Assembly: GCF_003597675.1 (NCBI RefSeq)
Contig: NZ_CP030828.1
Location: forward strand, 1 to 64,000
Direction: 5' to 3'
Length of the DNA stretch: 64,000 nucleotides
Origin: Neorhizobium sp. NCHU2750
GTDB lineage: Bacteria; Pseudomonadota; Alphaproteobacteria; Rhizobiales; Rhizobiaceae
In this document: positions 52,459 through 61,813 of the stretch, piece by piece
Layout of the letters: each line of letters begins with the position of its first letter
Position numbering within the stretch: position 1 is the first letter of the stretch
Notes under the pieces: generated by a model
The model's input: only the letters and a program-made list of their open reading frames with translations
Database searches by the model: none
What the model was told of the DNA's origin: nothing
Program-made: the position numbers and the translations under genes

Positions 52459-54093
52459 ATGGCTAACACATCATATGATGCGGACCTGATCGTCATCGGT
52501 TCGGGGGTCATGGGCGGTATCGTTGCATCCCAGCTCGCCAAGGCCGGCAAGAAGGTGATCATTCTTGAGGCCGGCCCGCGCGTCGAACGCCGCGAGATCG
52601 TCGAAACCTTCCGCAATGCTCCAGTCAAGCTCTCGCTCGCCAATGCCAAGCTGCAGGGCGCCGGCTCGCCGTTTCCCAGCATGCCCTGGGCGCCATCCAC
52701 GTATGGTGACTACCTTCAGTACGAAGGCCCGGTCAAATACAACACGTCCTACCTGCGCGTCGTCGGCGGCACGACCTGGCACTTCGGTTCGGCTCTCTGG
52801 CGCATGATCCCGAATGACTTCAAGCTGCAGTCGCTTTACGGTCGCGGGCGTGACTGGCCGATTGGTTATGACGACCTCGAGCAGTATTACAACAAGGCGG
52901 AACTGGAACTTGGCGTCACCGGTGTCGACGGTCAGGATGAAAGCGGCCAGGGCGGTAGCCCGATGCCGCCCCGTTCCATGCCCTTCCCGATGAAGCAGCT
53001 GAACAAGAGCTATATGTTCCAGACGCTTGCGGACAAGCTTTCGGTGGGCGGCTTCAATCCGGTTCTGGAGCCGCATGGCCGCGCCTCGCGCCCCTATGGC
53101 AACCGCCCGGTCTGCGCCGGCAACAACAACTGCAATCCGGTCTGTCCGATCGGTGCCAAGTATGACGGCACCCAGCATATCGATCTCGCCGAACGCCATG
53201 GCGCAAAGGTTCTCGACAACTCGGTTGTCTACAACATCGAGGCTGGTGATGACGGCAAGATCACGGCCGTCTGGTACATGAAGCCGGACGGTTCAAAGCA
53301 CAAGCTGACGGCGCCCTATTTCGTTCTCGCCGCCTATGGCATTGAATCGGCCAAGCTGCTCTTGATGTCGACCTCGGAGAAATATCCGAACGGCATCGCC
53401 AACTCGTCGGATCAGGTCGGACGTAACCTCATGGACCACACCGGCATCAGCATGAACATGCTGACCAAGGAGGACATGTGGCCGGGCGAAGGTCCGACGG
53501 AACTTCTGGTCTATCTGAACCAGCGTGACGGCGCTTTCCGCAAGGACTACCCGAGCTACAAGATCAAGGTTCGCAACACGGTTCCGACCTCGCAGATGAC
53601 CGAAGGCTTCATCAAGAAGGGCATTCTGGGCTCAAAGCTCGACGAACAGATCCGCAAATACTCGGCGCGTTCGCTGAACTGGGCGATCGACTTCGAGCCG
53701 CTGCCGCTGCCGGAAAACCGCGTCACGCCATCCAAGACGAAGTTCGATGCGCTTGGCCTGCCGGTTCCTGTTCTCTACTACAGCGTCACCGACTACTGGA
53801 ACGCCGGTCGCGACCGTGGCCTCGAGGACCTGAACAAGATCGCCCAGCTGCTCGATGCCGAGGTGCTTTCGACGGACGTCAAGTGGCAGAACCGCCAGCA
53901 TGTCATGGGCACGACGCGGATGGGCAACGATCCGAAGGACTCCGTTGTCGACAGCGATTGCCGCACCCACGACCACAAGAACATGTTCATCGCCGGTACC
54001 AGCGTCATGCCCTCGGCATCCTGCATGAACCCTACATTGACGGGCGCGGCGCTCAGCGTTCGTATCGCAGAGCAGCTCATCAAGGAAATCTGA
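52459..54093 (+). CDS. FAD/3Fe-4S large subunit of a membrane-bound GMC sugar or polyol dehydrogenase
   Basis: 544-residue GMC flavoprotein that oxidises a sugar, sugar acid or polyol in the periplasm. FAD motif VIGSGVMGGIVASQLAKAG is near residues 11-29 and VIILEAGPRVERR follows. The cysteine pattern C219-x5-C225-x3-C229 (VCAGNNNCNPVCPIG) matches the 3Fe-4S ligands of the FAD-dependent glucose dehydrogenase group. The C-terminal MGTTRMGNDPKDSVVD and ASCMNPTLTGAALSVRIAEQ hold the GMC catalytic region. ATG 52459 follows AGGA; upstream codons overlap the small-subunit gene. The exact substrate is undetermined. Confidence 0.9.
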   Translation: MANTSYDADLIVIGSGVMGGIVASQLAKAGKKVIILEAGPRVERREIVETFRNAPVKLSLANAKLQGAGSPFPSMPWAPSTYGDYLQYEGPVKYNTSYLRVVGGTTWHFGSALWRMIPNDFKLQSLYGRGRDWPIGYDDLEQYYNKAELELGVTGVDGQDESGQGGSPMPPRSMPFPMKQLNKSYMFQTLADKLSVGGFNPVLEPHGRASRPYGNRPVCAGNNNCNPVCPIGAKYDGTQHIDLAERHGAKVLDNSVVYNIEAGDDGKITAVWYMKPDGSKHKLTAPYFVLAAYGIESAKLLLMSTSEKYPNGIANSSDQVGRNLMDHTGISMNMLTKEDMWPGEGPTELLVYLNQRDGAFRKDYPSYKIKVRNTVPTSQMTEGFIKKGILGSKLDEQIRKYSARSLNWAIDFEPLPLPENRVTPSKTKFDALGLPVPVLYYSVTDYWNAGRDRGLEDLNKIAQLLDAEVLSTDVKWQNRQHVMGTTRMGNDPKDSVVDSDCRTHDHKNMFIAGTSVMPSASCMNPTLTGAALSVRIAEQLIKEI

Positions 54094-54136
54094 GTTTCGC
54101 CGGCGCTTGCGCCGGGAATGAAGGCAAAAGAATGAG

Positions 54137-54175
54137 ACGGTCGGGTTCGGCGAAGGCTGGGCCCGGCCGTTTTTT
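54137..54175 (+). terminator. Intrinsic terminator of the GMC dehydrogenase operon
   Basis: ACGGTCGGG (54137-54145) pairs with CCCGGCCGT (54162-54170), with one GT pair, and is followed by TTTTT (54171-54175). Confidence 0.75.
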
Positions 54176-54267
54176 GCCTGCACGAGCACCTCTGGCTTGA
54201 GCTGACTGCGCCGGGTGCCCTTACGGCTGCAACGATGGGCCTCGCATTCATTGCGAAATCACGAGGT

Positions 54268-54296
54268 TTGACAATGCCTCCGGATGGGAGATCAAT
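54268..54296 (+). promoter_or_regulatory. Putative promoter of the amidase gene
   Basis: Perfect -35 TTGACA (54268-54273), 17 bp spacer, weak -10 ATCAAT (54291-54296). It would give a leader of about 135 bases. The rest of the 344 bp gap (54094-54437) holds the upstream terminator and nothing else I recognise. Confidence 0.45.
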
Positions 54297-54437
54297 ATTC
54301 CTGCATGAAGAGGATTCGCGCCGGCCGGACCTCTGCGCCTTGAGGTAAATTTTCGGGGGCGTCTAACCGGCTGTCTCACCGCATTTCACGGGTCCGTTCG
54401 GGCCTGATCTCTCAAAAAGAACATCGGGGAATGGCAT

Positions 54438-55916
54438 ATGACGACGGTAATGAGCTGGGCCGAATGGTTTGCCAGGGATGGTGTCGGCCTTGCGGACATG
54501 GTGAAGAAGGGCGAGGTCAGCGCGTCCGAGCTTGCGGCCCAGGCCGCCGAAGGCATCAGGGCGGTCAACCCAGACATATGCGGCGTCATCGAGATCTTCG
54601 ACGATGCGGTCGCCGATGCGACGGCGAATGGTACTGATCCTCAAGGTGCCTTTGCCGGCCTGCCATTCCTGCTCAAGGATCTCGGGCCGACGGTTGCCGG
54701 CAGGCTGCAGGAGCAGGGATCGCTCTACATGAAGGGAAACCGGCCGACAGCCGATACCTTTCTGACCACGAAGATGAAGGCTGCGGGGCTCAATATCATC
54801 GGCCGCACGACGACGCCGGAATTCGGTTGCTGCAGCTCGGCCGAAAATCCGGCCATGTATATTACCCGCAACCCCTGGGATACCGATTATACGAGCTGTG
54901 GTTCCTCTGCCGGCTCATCGGTCATGGTCGGCGCCGGTGTGGTGCCTCTGGCCCATGCCACGGATGGCGGTGGCTCCATCCGCATCCCTGCCGGCACCAA
55001 TGGTGCCATCGGGCTCAAATCCTCCCGGGGTACCTTTTCCATCGCGCCGACCAATTCGGATTTCACTTCTGTCGTGTCGACACAGGGATGCATCACCCGT
55101 TCGGTGCGCGACACCGCCGCCTTCGTCGACAATTGCCGGGGACCTGCTCCGGGCGAATTCATGCCGTACTGGCGGCCGGAAACTTCCTTCCTTGAGGCGA
55201 TCGGATGCGATCCGAAGCCGCTTCGCATTGCCGTGTCGCATGAGTGGGGACCGTATAGATCGACATCGCATATTGCGGCGGAGCTGGACCGTGTCGCGCA
55301 TTTTCTCGAAGGTCTAGGCCATCACGTGGAATGGGTGGTGCCGGATATCGATTTCGAGAAGGCCTATACGGCGCAGACGACCTGCTACATCACCAATTTT
55401 GCCCAGACGGTGAATAACCTTCTGCGCATGCGCAGTCTCGATAAACCGCCTGCCGATCTCATCGAGCCGATGAACATCCGAATCTGGGAACAGGGCAAGG
55501 ATGCGACCTTTACCGAAAGGGCGGACATGCAGTTAGCCTTCAACGAGACGTCACGCGCCTTCGGAGCGTTCTTCGAAAACTGGGACATCATCCTGACGCC
55601 GGTGACTGCCCGCGAAACGCCGCCGATCGGCACGACAGAATATCTGACGCTCACCGACAATCCATCGGCGCGGGACTGGTTCTTCAATCTCTGGGGCTAT
55701 TTTGCCTATACGCCCTTCAACAATCTCTGCGGCACGCCGGCGCTCTCATTGCCACTGGCCAAGCACGCCAATGGCCTGCCTCTTGGCATGCAAGTACAGG
55801 CCGGGCTCGGCAATGACGGCCTGTTGCTGCAGCTCGGGGCGCAGATCGAGCGGGCCATTGATGGCAAATGGAATCTCGGCGACCTGCCGAAGGTGCATGT
55901 CACCAAACTCCCCTGA
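54438..55916 (+). CDS. Amidase-signature family hydrolase
   Basis: 492-residue amide hydrolase. The Ser-cisSer-Lys triad region is recognisable: LPFLLKDLGPTVAG (catalytic Lys near residue 76), YTSCGSSAGSSVMVGAGVV (cis-Ser) and THATDGGGSIRIPAG-type loop reading HATDGGGSIRIPAGTNGAIG (nucleophile Ser). The TDGGGSIRIPA form resembles amidases acting on linear or cyclic amides, including 6-aminohexanoate-dimer hydrolases. GGGGA precedes ATG 54438. It is a single gene, convergent with adhE at a strong hairpin. The natural substrate is unknown. Confidence 0.88.
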   Translation: MTTVMSWAEWFARDGVGLADMVKKGEVSASELAAQAAEGIRAVNPDICGVIEIFDDAVADATANGTDPQGAFAGLPFLLKDLGPTVAGRLQEQGSLYMKGNRPTADTFLTTKMKAAGLNIIGRTTTPEFGCCSSAENPAMYITRNPWDTDYTSCGSSAGSSVMVGAGVVPLAHATDGGGSIRIPAGTNGAIGLKSSRGTFSIAPTNSDFTSVVSTQGCITRSVRDTAAFVDNCRGPAPGEFMPYWRPETSFLEAIGCDPKPLRIAVSHEWGPYRSTSHIAAELDRVAHFLEGLGHHVEWVVPDIDFEKAYTAQTTCYITNFAQTVNNLLRMRSLDKPPADLIEPMNIRIWEQGKDATFTERADMQLAFNETSRAFGAFFENWDIILTPVTARETPPIGTTEYLTLTDNPSARDWFFNLWGYFAYTPFNNLCGTPALSLPLAKHANGLPLGMQVQAGLGNDGLLLQLGAQIERAIDGKWNLGDLPKVHVTKLP

Positions 55917-55948
55917 ATGAGAAGACGATAACGCGCCCTGACATGAAA

Positions 55949-55978
55949 ACAGGCCATATCCTCGCAGATATGGCCTGT
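55949..55978. terminator. Bidirectional terminator between amidase and adhE
   Basis: ACAGGCCATATC (55949-55960) and GATATGGCCTGT (55967-55978) form a perfect 12 bp stem with a 6-base loop. A TTTT run follows on the minus strand and a T-rich stretch on the plus strand. Confidence 0.75.
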
Positions 55979-56011
55979 CTGTTTCTCAATGGATCGCTTG
56001 AGGCTAAGCGA

Positions 56012-58669
56012 TCAAGCCTTCGTCTTGAGTGCGATCACCTGATGATCCTTCGGCTTGGCTGCATCCTTCTGCTCCTCGACATAAGCCTGGCCGTGGAAGC
56101 TTGCGATCAGCACGTAGCGAATTTCGGCGATCAGCGGGTAACGCGGGTTGGCACCCGTGCACTGGTCGTCGAAGGCCATTTCGGCAAGCTTGTCGACCTT
56201 GGCCATGAAGTCCGCTTCACCCACGCCTGCAGCCTGGATCGAGACGGGGATATCGAGGTCGCGCTTCAGCTGTTCCAGCCACTGGACGAGGTTTTCGACC
56301 GAGGCCGCATCGTTCTTGCCACCGAGGCCGAGATGCTGGGCAATCTCGGCGTAGCGGCACAGGGCCTTCGGGCGGTCATACTGGCTGAACGCTGCCTGCT
56401 TGCTGGGATTGTCGACGGCGTTGTAGCGAACGACGTTGGAGATCAGAAGCGCATTCGACAGGCCGTGCGGCAGGTGGAACTCGGCGCCGATCTTGTGCGC
56501 CATCGAGTGGCAGACACCGAGGAAGGCATTGGCGAAGGCGATGCCGGCGAGCGTTGCCGCGTTATGTACCTGCTCCCTGGCCTTCGGATCCTTCGCGCCG
56601 TTCTTGTAGGCTGAGGGAAGATAAGCCTTGAGTAGCTTTAATGCCTGGAGCGCTTGCCCGTCCGAATACTCGTTGGCCATGACCGAGACATAGGCTTCGA
56701 GCGCATGGGTAACCGCGTCGATACCGCCATGTGCCGTCAGCGACTTCGGCATGTTCATCACGAGATTGGCGTCAACGATCGCCATATGAGGCGTCAGCTC
56801 GTAGTCTGCGATCGGATATTTGATGCCTGTCGCCTCGTCGGTGACCACCGCAAACGGGGTGACTTCCGAGCCGGTGCCCGAGGTCGTCGGGATGGCGACG
56901 AACATCGCCTTCTTGCCGAGCTTGGGGAACCGGTAGATGCGCTTGCGAATATCCATGAAGCGCAATGCCAGATCGGTGAACTCGACATCCGGATGCTCGT
57001 ACATCACCCACATGATCTTGGCGGCATCCATCGGAGAACCGCCGCCGACCGCAAGAATCAGGTCCGGCTGGAAGGCATTGGCGAGCGCAGTTGCCTTGCG
57101 CACGACCGCAAGCGTCGGGTCGGCGCTGACTTCGAAGAACACTTCAACCTCAAGACCGAGTTCCTTCAATATGCGGATCGTGTCGTTGACATTGCCGTTC
57201 TCGAAGAGGAAGCGGTCCGTGACGATCAGGCAGCGTTTCTTTTCCTTGAGGTCATCGAGCGCGAAAGGCAGGCTGCCGCGGCGGAAATAGATGGACGGCG
57301 GCAGCTTGTGCCACAGCATGTTTTCTGCGCGCATGGCGACGGTCTTCCGGTTGATCAGGTGCTGAGGCCCGACATTTTCGGAGATAGAATTCCCGCCCCA
57401 GGAGCCGCAGCCGAGCGTCAGTGACGGGGCGAGGCGGAAATTATAGAGGTCGCCGATGCCGCCATGGGACGCCGGCGAGTTGATGAGAATGCGCGACGTC
57501 TTCATCTTCGCGCCATAGGTGGCAATGCGCTGCGGCTGAAGGTCCTGGTCCGTGTAAAGCACGGATGTATGGCCAACGCCCCCGAAGGCGACCAGCGCTT
57601 CGGCCTTGTCGCAAGCCTCCTCGAATGTCTTTGCCTTGTACATGGCGAGTAGCGGCGACAGCTTTTCATAGGCAAACGGTTCCGTTTCGTCGATTGCCTC
57701 GACTTCGGCGATCAGGACCTTGGTACCGGCGGGAACCTCGAAACCCGCCATTTCGGCAATCTTGCCTGCCGATTGTCCGACGATTTCAGCATTGATCGAT
57801 CCCTTCTTGAGGATCAGGCTCTTGATCGCTCCAGCTTCGTTGCCCGACAGGACATAACCGCCGTGATTGCGGAAACGCTCGCGTATGGCATCGTAAACCG
57901 GCTCGACGACGACCACCGACTGTTCCGACGCGCAGACGACCCCGTTATCGAACGTCTTCGACATCAGGATCGAGGCGACGGCCCGCTTGATATCGGCGAA
58001 TTCATCGATCACCGCAGGCGTGTTGCCAGCGCCGACGCCGATTGCCGGCTTTCCGGACGAATAGGCGGCCTTGACCATGCCGGGACCGCCTGTTGCCAGG
58101 ATGAGGTCGATCGACTTGTGGTGCATGAGCGCATTGGAAAGTTCGACGCTGGGCTCGTCGATCCAGCCGATGATATCCTTCGGTGCGCCGGCCTTGACTG
58201 CTGCCTCAAGCACGAGGCGGGCTGCCTCGCAGGTCGAGCGCCTGGCGCGCGGATGGGGCGAGAAGACGATGCCGTTGCGTGTCTTCAAGGCAATCAGCGC
58301 CTTGAAGATAGCCGTAGAGGTCGGGTTGGTCGTCGGCACGATCGCGCATATCAGGCCGATCGGCTCTGCAATCGTCGCCGTGCCGTATTCGGGCTCTTCG
58401 GAAAGGACGCCGCAGGTCTTTTCGTCCTTGTACTTGTTATAGATGTATTCGGAGGCAAAGTGGTTCTTCCCCACCTTGTCCTCCATCACCCCCATGCCGG
58501 TTTCCTCGACCGCCATCTTGGCGAGCGGGATGCGGGCATTCGCGGCGGCGAGCGCCGCGTTACGGAAGATCTCATCCACCTGGGACTGGCTGAACCCCGC
58601 ATAAACTTTCTGGGCAGCCTCGACGCGGGCAACGAGTTCATCGAGTGCGGCTTGTGTGCTGACTGTCAT
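56012..58669 (-). CDS. adhE: Bifunctional acetaldehyde-CoA/alcohol dehydrogenase
   Basis: 885-residue fusion. The N-terminal half is a CoA-acylating aldehyde dehydrogenase (GVLSEEPEYGTATIAEPIGL, ATGGPGMVKAAYSSGKPAIG, and catalytic Cys in FDNGVVCASEQSVVV). The C-terminal half, from about 455, is an iron-dependent alcohol dehydrogenase (LILAVGGGSPMDAAKIMWV, MVAIPTTSGTGSEVTPF-type loop, and metal ligands in HGGIDAVTHALEAYVS and GVCHSMAHKIGAEFHLPHG). Length is close to that of E. coli AdhE. It normally reduces acetyl-CoA to ethanol under anaerobiosis, or the reverse for growth on ethanol. It is 40 bp downstream of uxaB on the same strand, an unusual partner. Confidence 0.96.
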   Translation of the reverse strand: MTVSTQAALDELVARVEAAQKVYAGFSQSQVDEIFRNAALAAANARIPLAKMAVEETGMGVMEDKVGKNHFASEYIYNKYKDEKTCGVLSEEPEYGTATIAEPIGLICAIVPTTNPTSTAIFKALIALKTRNGIVFSPHPRARRSTCEAARLVLEAAVKAGAPKDIIGWIDEPSVELSNALMHHKSIDLILATGGPGMVKAAYSSGKPAIGVGAGNTPAVIDEFADIKRAVASILMSKTFDNGVVCASEQSVVVVEPVYDAIRERFRNHGGYVLSGNEAGAIKSLILKKGSINAEIVGQSAGKIAEMAGFEVPAGTKVLIAEVEAIDETEPFAYEKLSPLLAMYKAKTFEEACDKAEALVAFGGVGHTSVLYTDQDLQPQRIATYGAKMKTSRILINSPASHGGIGDLYNFRLAPSLTLGCGSWGGNSISENVGPQHLINRKTVAMRAENMLWHKLPPSIYFRRGSLPFALDDLKEKKRCLIVTDRFLFENGNVNDTIRILKELGLEVEVFFEVSADPTLAVVRKATALANAFQPDLILAVGGGSPMDAAKIMWVMYEHPDVEFTDLALRFMDIRKRIYRFPKLGKKAMFVAIPTTSGTGSEVTPFAVVTDEATGIKYPIADYELTPHMAIVDANLVMNMPKSLTAHGGIDAVTHALEAYVSVMANEYSDGQALQALKLLKAYLPSAYKNGAKDPKAREQVHNAATLAGIAFANAFLGVCHSMAHKIGAEFHLPHGLSNALLISNVVRYNAVDNPSKQAAFSQYDRPKALCRYAEIAQHLGLGGKNDAASVENLVQWLEQLKRDLDIPVSIQAAGVGEADFMAKVDKLAEMAFDDQCTGANPRYPLIAEIRYVLIASFHGQAYVEEQKDAAKPKDHQVIALKTKA

Positions 58670-58709
58670 GATGCTCTTTCTCCTGAGTTGTCTATGCGGA
58701 GTGTTCCCT

Positions 58710-60179
58710 TCAGGCTTTGTCCAGGAAGGCGTCGAGGCGGGTGAACGAGAACGGTTCTTCGGTCAGATAGCGGAAGTCTTCGATGACCTTGGCCCGCAGG
58801 TTGGGCGTATCGATCGAGCGACCCCAGAAGGCGGTTTCCTGCAGATAGGCCGCGATCATGCTTTCCAGCCCCTTGTCGGTGCCGTCATCGGCTGCGGCGA
58901 TCGACGCGACGCGCTCGATGATGTCGGCCGAATCGCGCGGCGGCAGTGCCTTCGCACCCTCGAAGCGACCGAGATAGAAGGCGAGCCAGGAGGCAAGCGA
59001 CAAGGTCATCAGCGGCGCCGGCTTGCCGAATTTCTCATCGTAAGCCAGCAGGCGATCGAGATTGCGCGTCTGGTACTTGACGATGCCGTTGAGGCTGATG
59101 TCGTACCAGAGGTGGCGGATATAGGGGTTCTGGAAACGGCGCAGCACTGCGGCCGCAAACTCCTGCAATTCGCCCTTGGGCAAGGTGAGGAAGGGAATGA
59201 CTTCCTCATTGAGAAGACGATCGAGGAAACGTGCGCCAGCCGGCTGCGATACGGCCTCACCGACGGATTCGACGCCGGCCAGAAGGGAAAGTGCGCAGAG
59301 GCCGGTATGGGCGCCATTGAGGATCGCTACCTTGCGAGCCTTGTACGGAGTGACGTCCTCTACAACGACAGTACCCTCATCATGATCGGCCAGCGGAATC
59401 CTGAGTTCCGGCATGCCGGGCTTCCGTTCGATAACGAAGAAGTGGAAGAGTTCGGCAGCAGACATGAACTTGTCCTCGTAGCCGAGTTCTTCGGTCAGCG
59501 TGTCGGCTTCTGCCCGTGGAAAACCGGGCACGATCCGGTCGACCAGCGTGTTGTAGAAGGCGTTGGCCGTCTCCAGCCAGGCGATGAAGGTCGGTTCAAG
59601 AGTCCACTCGTTTGCGTGCTGCAGGACGATCCGCCGCAACTCGTCGCCGTTATGGTCAATGAGTTCGCAGGCCACCATCTGCAGGCCCGCCTCTGCCTTC
59701 CCACCGAATGCCTTCCAGCGTTCGTAAAGGAAGCGGGTCAGTTTGCCGGGGTAGGAGACTGGCGGTGCATCTTCGAATTTCACGGTCGGGACATAGGCAA
59801 TACCGGCATCCGTCGTATTCGAGACGACGACCGTGATATCCGGATTGTGGGCGAGTGCCAGCACGCCCTGCCAGTCTTCGTGAGACGAGATTTCCTGGCG
59901 CACGCAGGCGATCAGCCGCGGTTCCGAGACTTTTTCTCCGGCTTCGTTCATGCCGCGCGACAGGACGGTATAGACGCCATCCTGCTCGTTGAGGGTGAAG
60001 GGAAGACCGCCGGCGATTGGCCGCAGAACGATGACACCCCAGTCTGAACCCGCTTTCTCGTTAAGCCGGTCGACCTTCCAGTCGACAAAGGACCTGAGGA
60101 AGTTGCCTTCGCCCCACTGCAATATCCGGGGCGTCGGGCGGGCGCGCCCTTTCAGAAAGCTCTCATTCAAACGTGTCAT
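58710..60179 (-). CDS. uxaB: Tagaturonate reductase / altronate oxidoreductase (mannitol dehydrogenase family)
   Basis: 489-residue NAD-dependent dehydrogenase interconverting D-tagaturonate and D-altronate in galacturonate breakdown. The N-terminus RILQWGEGNFLRSFVDWKVD is the UxaB-type start. VVVSNTTDAGIAY, LNGAHTGLCALSLLAGVESV (family active-site NGAH, then K region) and LWYDISLNGIVKYQTRNLDR fit the family. AGGA precedes ATG 60179. A TGCAGAC-N4-GTCTGCA palindrome lies 20 bp upstream. No uxaA or uxaC is in the window. Fructuronate or mannonate activity is the main alternative. Confidence 0.87.
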   Translation of the reverse strand: MTRLNESFLKGRARPTPRILQWGEGNFLRSFVDWKVDRLNEKAGSDWGVIVLRPIAGGLPFTLNEQDGVYTVLSRGMNEAGEKVSEPRLIACVRQEISSHEDWQGVLALAHNPDITVVVSNTTDAGIAYVPTVKFEDAPPVSYPGKLTRFLYERWKAFGGKAEAGLQMVACELIDHNGDELRRIVLQHANEWTLEPTFIAWLETANAFYNTLVDRIVPGFPRAEADTLTEELGYEDKFMSAAELFHFFVIERKPGMPELRIPLADHDEGTVVVEDVTPYKARKVAILNGAHTGLCALSLLAGVESVGEAVSQPAGARFLDRLLNEEVIPFLTLPKGELQEFAAAVLRRFQNPYIRHLWYDISLNGIVKYQTRNLDRLLAYDEKFGKPAPLMTLSLASWLAFYLGRFEGAKALPPRDSADIIERVASIAAADDGTDKGLESMIAAYLQETAFWGRSIDTPNLRAKVIEDFRYLTEEPFSFTRLDAFLDKA

Positions 60180-60198
60180 ATACTTGTCCTTCCAATGC

Positions 60199-60216
60199 TG
60201 CAGACACTCGTCTGCA
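60199..60216. promoter_or_regulatory. Operator-like palindrome upstream of uxaB
   Basis: TGCAGAC (60199-60205) and GTCTGCA (60210-60216) are perfect arms around ACTC, 20 bp upstream of the uxaB start codon. A sugar-acid repressor of GntR or LacI type is a reasonable guess; none is encoded nearby. Confidence 0.5.
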
Positions 60217-60563
60217 CGTCGGAGGCATGTTGAAGATCAAGACATGCGACCTGTCATTGATCTAGCTTCGTGCTTTCCCGCGATCGGAGATAATTCGGCA
60301 CGTGGAGGAAGAGCGCACGGCTATGCCAGATGCCGCCGCGGTGACTGCCAGCGGCTTATCGGCAGGTGCGAGGTCGAAGATGACTGTCTGGTTTTCCAAA
60401 TTTTCGGTCGGGCTTCGTCTCGAAGAGGTCGTTCATGCTTTTGGTTGCCGGCAGGTGCGGACCCTGCGTCAGGCTCGAAGTCATGCAGTTTTCTGACGTT
60501 CATGCGGAAATGTCACATATGCGGCAAAGATTCACACGTGAGGTACGTAAATCAAAAATGCTG
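60217..60563. other. Divergent region uxaB / xylF, no gene recognised
   Basis: Part of a 553 bp gap. A 64-codon plus-strand ORF at 60302-60496 has no recognisable motif or good ribosome site. I see no further palindrome with confidence. Confidence 0.35.
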
Positions 60564-60591
60564 TTGCAACCTATGAGAACTGACGTATCAA
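60564..60591 (+). promoter_or_regulatory. Putative promoter of the xyl operon
   Basis: -35 TTGCAA (60564-60569), 16 bp spacer, -10 TATCAA (60586-60591), leaving a leader of about 135 bases before xylF. Confidence 0.45.
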
Positions 60592-60732
60592 TACGGCCAG
60601 AGGACGGTGGTGGCTGCTTTTAGGTGGCTGTCGCTTGCATTTCGGTACACTTCTTTTCGGGTGTGCCGTGGTGAATGGGAATGGGATTTGGGAAGCGGGC
60701 CACACAGGGCTGCGCTCGAAGAGGAGGCGAGT

Positions 60733-61749
60733 ATGAAGAAAGCTTTTCTATACACGTGTGCAATTATTGGCATGACATCCGGCATGTTTGTCGGTGTCGG
60801 AACCGCAAGTGCATCTGCTGACAAGCCGGTGATCGGGTTCTCGATCGACGATCTCCGCGTTGAGCGCTGGGTGCGCGACCGCGACTATTTCGTTTCGGCT
60901 GCTGAAGGCCTTGGTGCCAAGGTCAGCGTTCAGTCGGCCGACGGCAATGAAGAGAAGCAGGTCAAGCAGGTGGAAAACCTGATCGCGCAGGGCGTGGACG
61001 CGATCGTCATCGTGCCCATGAACTCCAAGGTGTTCGATGCTGTCGTTGCGGACGCGAAGGCTTCCGGCATCAAGGTCCTGTCCTATGACCGCCTCATCCT
61101 CAACGCCGACATCGATGCCTATATCTCGTTCGATAACGAGCGGGTCGGCTACATGCAGGCCGAAGGTGTGCTGAAGGCGAAGCCCGAGGGCAATTACTAC
61201 CTGCTCGGCGGATCACCGACCGATAACAACGCAAAGTATCTACGTGCGGGCCAAGAACGCGCTCTGAAGCCGGCGATCGATGCTGGCAAGGTCAAGATCG
61301 TTGGTTCTCAGTGGGTTAAGGAATGGAGCCCGACCGAAGCTCTTTCCATCATGGAAAACGCCCTGACCGCCAACCAGAACAAGATCGACGCCGTTGTGGC
61401 TTCTAATGATGGTACCGCCGGCGGCGCGATCCAGGCGCTGGCTGCCCAAGGGTTGGCTGGCGAGACCGCGGTATCCGGGCAGGACTCCGACCTTGCAGCA
61501 GTAAAGCGCCTTCTCGACGGGACGCAGACAATCACCGTCTACAAGCCGCTGAAGCTGATCGCTTCCGAAGCTGCCAAGCTCACGGTCCAGCTGGTCAAGG
61601 GTGAGAAACCGGCGTTCACCTCGAAGATCAACAACGGGGCCAAGGATGTCGATACCCTGTTGCTGACCCCGACCGCCGTCACCAAGGACAATATCGATAT
61701 CTACGTGAAGGACGGCTTCTACACGAAGGAACAGATCGGCCTGAAGTGA
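60733..61749 (+). CDS. xylF: D-xylose-type ABC transporter periplasmic binding protein
   Basis: 338-residue pentose receptor with a Sec signal ending near residue 30 (GTASASA). The mature part begins [20 protein letters not shown], the XylF-type start, and continues with [40 protein letters not shown] and [27 protein letters not shown] precedes ATG 60733; the frame extends to 60607 without a plausible start or homology. It is followed by a strong hairpin and then xylG. Related sugar-binding proteins such as ChvE share the fold, so other sugars may also bind. Confidence 0.92.
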   Translation: MKKAFLYTCAIIGMTSGMFVGVGTASASADKPVIGFSIDDLRVERWVRDRDYFVSAAEGLGAKVSVQSADGNEEKQVKQVENLIAQGVDAIVIVPMNSKVFDAVVADAKASGIKVLSYDRLILNADIDAYISFDNERVGYMQAEGVLKAKPEGNYYLLGGSPTDNNAKYLRAGQERALKPAIDAGKVKIVGSQWVKEWSPTEALSIMENALTANQNKIDAVVASNDGTAGGAIQALAAQGLAGETAVSGQDSDLAAVKRLLDGTQTITVYKPLKLIASEAAKLTVQLVKGEKPAFTSKINNGAKDVDTLLLTPTAVTKDNIDIYVKDGFYTKEQIGLK

Positions 61750-61761
61750 ACAAGGCGAAGG

Positions 61762-61793
61762 ACCTCGGGGCCGGCTGCGGCCCCGAGGTTTTC
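61762..61793 (+). terminator. Attenuator hairpin between xylF and xylG
   Basis: A perfect 12 bp GC-rich stem (61762-61773 with 61778-61789) with a GCTG loop runs into a short T-run. It is probably a partial terminator that lets binding-protein mRNA exceed that of the membrane components. Confidence 0.7.
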
Positions 61794-61813
61794 AGCGAGC
61801 TTGCGAGGGTACG

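Noticed and set aside
60302..60496. Small plus-strand ORF in the uxaB-xylF gap
   Set aside because: 64 codons, no motif, a poor ribosome site and codon composition unlike the neighbours; probably chance.
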